DNA of 11,116 nucleotides from an uncultured beta proteobacterium (lineage in GTDB: Bacteria; Pseudomonadota; Gammaproteobacteria; Burkholderiales; Burkholderiaceae_C): assembly GCA_903840825.1 (NCBI GenBank), contig CAIMHL010000519.1, positions 1 to 11,116 of the forward strand, in the 5' to 3' direction. Positions 10,297 through 11,116 of this stretch are shown here, in pieces; within the stretch, counting starts at the first letter, position 1, and every line of letters begins with the position of its first letter. A program made the translations under genes and the position numbers. A model generated the notes under the pieces. That model was not told where the DNA came from and ran no database searches. It saw only the letters and a program-made list of their open reading frames with translations.

Positions 10297-11116
10297 ACGT
10301 TTGTAGCAACCGGTTTCAAAGCCGCTGCCAGCCCTTTGGCGCAGGCAAAGCCACTGGCCCAGGCCCACTGAAAGTTGTAGCCGCCCAGCCAACCGGTCAC
10401 GTCCACCACCTCGCCAATAAAGTACAAGCCAGGCTGGCGTGACTCCATGGTTTGGCTTGAGAGCGCTTTGGTGTCGACGCCACCGGCAGTGACCTCGGCT
10501 TTTTTGTAGCCCTCGGTGCCGGTCGGCGTGAGCTCCCAGCGGCTCAGCCGCTCAGCCAACACAGTGAGGGCTTTGTCAGAGGCCTCGTTCACTGGGCGCT
10601 GCCAGTTGTGTCCCAGCGCCGCGCCTTGGGCTATCCAGGTATCCGCTAGTCGGGCGGGCACCACGCCTGAGAGTTCGTTGGCGATCAGCTTGCGCGAGCT
10701 GGCTTTGGCTTGGTTGAGCTGCTCGGCGATGTTTTGCTGGGGGGCTAGGTTCAGGCGAATCGGCGTTCCCTCCTGCCAAAAGCTTGAAATTTGCAAAACG
10801 CCGGGCCCACTCAAACCCCGGTGGGTAAACAGCAGGTCTTCGTTAAAGGCGACCTGTGTTTTTTTACTGCCGGTCTCAATTTGCACAGGCAGGGACAAGC
10901 CCGACAACTGGGCAAAGGGTGCCCAGGCATCCGCATCAAAAGTCAGCGGCACTAAGGCGGGGCGGGGCGTAATCACGGGCAGGTTGAACTGCTTGGCAAT
11001 ACGGTAACCAAAATCGGTGGCACCAATCTTCGGGATCGATAACCCCCCCGACGCAATAACGACAGCGCGCGCTTGGACGGTGCCGTGATCACTCTCTATT
11101 TCATAGCTGCTCAAGC
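10293..11116 (-). CDS. YhiN/HI0933-type NAD(P)/FAD-dependent oxidoreductase, N-terminus missing
   Basis: The frame is open to the right edge of the window and stops at TGA 10293-10295; about 274 residues are present, while the family is about 400 long. The N-terminal FAD-binding G-x-G-x-x-G fold therefore lies outside. Visible hallmarks are A-V-V-I-A-S-G-G-L-S-I-P-K-I-G-A-T-D-F-G-Y, A-L-V-P-L-T-F, L-F-T-H-R-G-L-S-G-P-G-V-L-Q-I-S-S, and the C-terminal A-E-V-T-A-G-G-V...M-E-S-R-Q-P-G-L-Y-F-I-G-E-V-V-D-V-T-G-W-L-G-G-Y-N-F-Q-W-A-W-A-S-G. The last block is very characteristic. Members are flavoproteins of poorly known function; some are annotated BaiN/RdsA, so I give no symbol. The start lies beyond the edge; the TTG at 11114 is internal. 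rpsU follows on the same strand after 150 bases. Confidence 0.93.
   Translation of the reverse strand, partial: LSSYEIESDHGTVQARAVVIASGGLSIPKIGATDFGYRIAKQFNLPVITPRPALVPLTFDADAWAPFAQLSGLSLPVQIETGSKKTQVAFNEDLLFTHRGLSGPGVLQISSFWQEGTPIRLNLAPQQNIAEQLNQAKASSRKLIANELSGVVPARLADTWIAQGAALGHNWQRPVNEASDKALTVLAERLSRWELTPTGTEGYKKAEVTAGGVDTKALSSQTMESRQPGLYFIGEVVDVTGWLGGYNFQWAWASGFACAKGLAAALKPVATNV

Noticed and set aside
1..11116. CRISPR arrays, tRNA or rRNA genes, insertion sequences with transposase
   Set aside because: No regularly spaced repeats, cloverleaf or rRNA-like sequence, or transposase frame was seen on either strand.

Overview
The window looks like a chromosomal segment of a betaproteobacterium of the order Burkholderiales, most likely family Comamonadaceae (Rhodoferax/Polaromonas/Limnohabitans-like). 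This rests on recognised protein families, gene order, moderately high GC, and two AT-rich tracts inside genes that resemble, from memory, a dispersed repeat common in Comamonadaceae. No database search was possible.

Left end (1-1164, minus strand): an accessory, defence-like block. The N-terminus of an MmeI-type DNA methyltransferase/restriction protein runs off the left edge. Before it in transcription come a DUF2442 protein with a C-terminal XRE-type helix-turn-helix and a DUF4160 protein, a pair that looks like a toxin-antitoxin or controller module. The pair has a TATAAT box placed so that its mRNA would be leaderless, and a perfect 10-bp-arm palindrome covering that box. Two 7-codon mini-ORFs link the HTH gene to the restriction gene through overlapping stop/start codons. 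A 52-residue unknown protein lies between this block and mutS.

Centre (1215-9362): core genes. suhB and mutS are on the minus strand. trmJ and cysE are on the plus strand, divergent from suhB. darP and mog are on the minus strand with an ATGA overlap. pmbA is on the plus strand, divergent from darP as in other proteobacteria. The convergent pairs cysE/mog and pmbA/yqeY are each separated by one nucleotide and share the same nine-base junction, TAAATTAAC.

Right end (9364-11116, minus strand): yqeY, a strong bidirectional terminator, rpsU with a structured leader and a 20-codon upstream ORF, and the C-terminal two thirds of a YhiN/HI0933-type flavoprotein that runs off the right edge.

The most unusual observation is a pair of related AT-rich tracts lying in the same reading frame inside mutS and trmJ, two unrelated genes. 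They match at 21 of 29 bases and both encode L-x-K-x-E-L-x-K-H. In trmJ the tract coincides with extra residues compared with E. coli TrmJ. This suggests a dispersed repeat tolerated as protein-coding sequence, comparable to the protein-coding palindromic elements of Rickettsia. The second point of interest is the DUF4160/DUF2442-HTH/MmeI cassette and its operator-like promoter. The core genes serve mismatch repair, tRNA methylation, cysteine synthesis, molybdenum cofactor synthesis, ribosome assembly and proteolysis, and share no single pathway.
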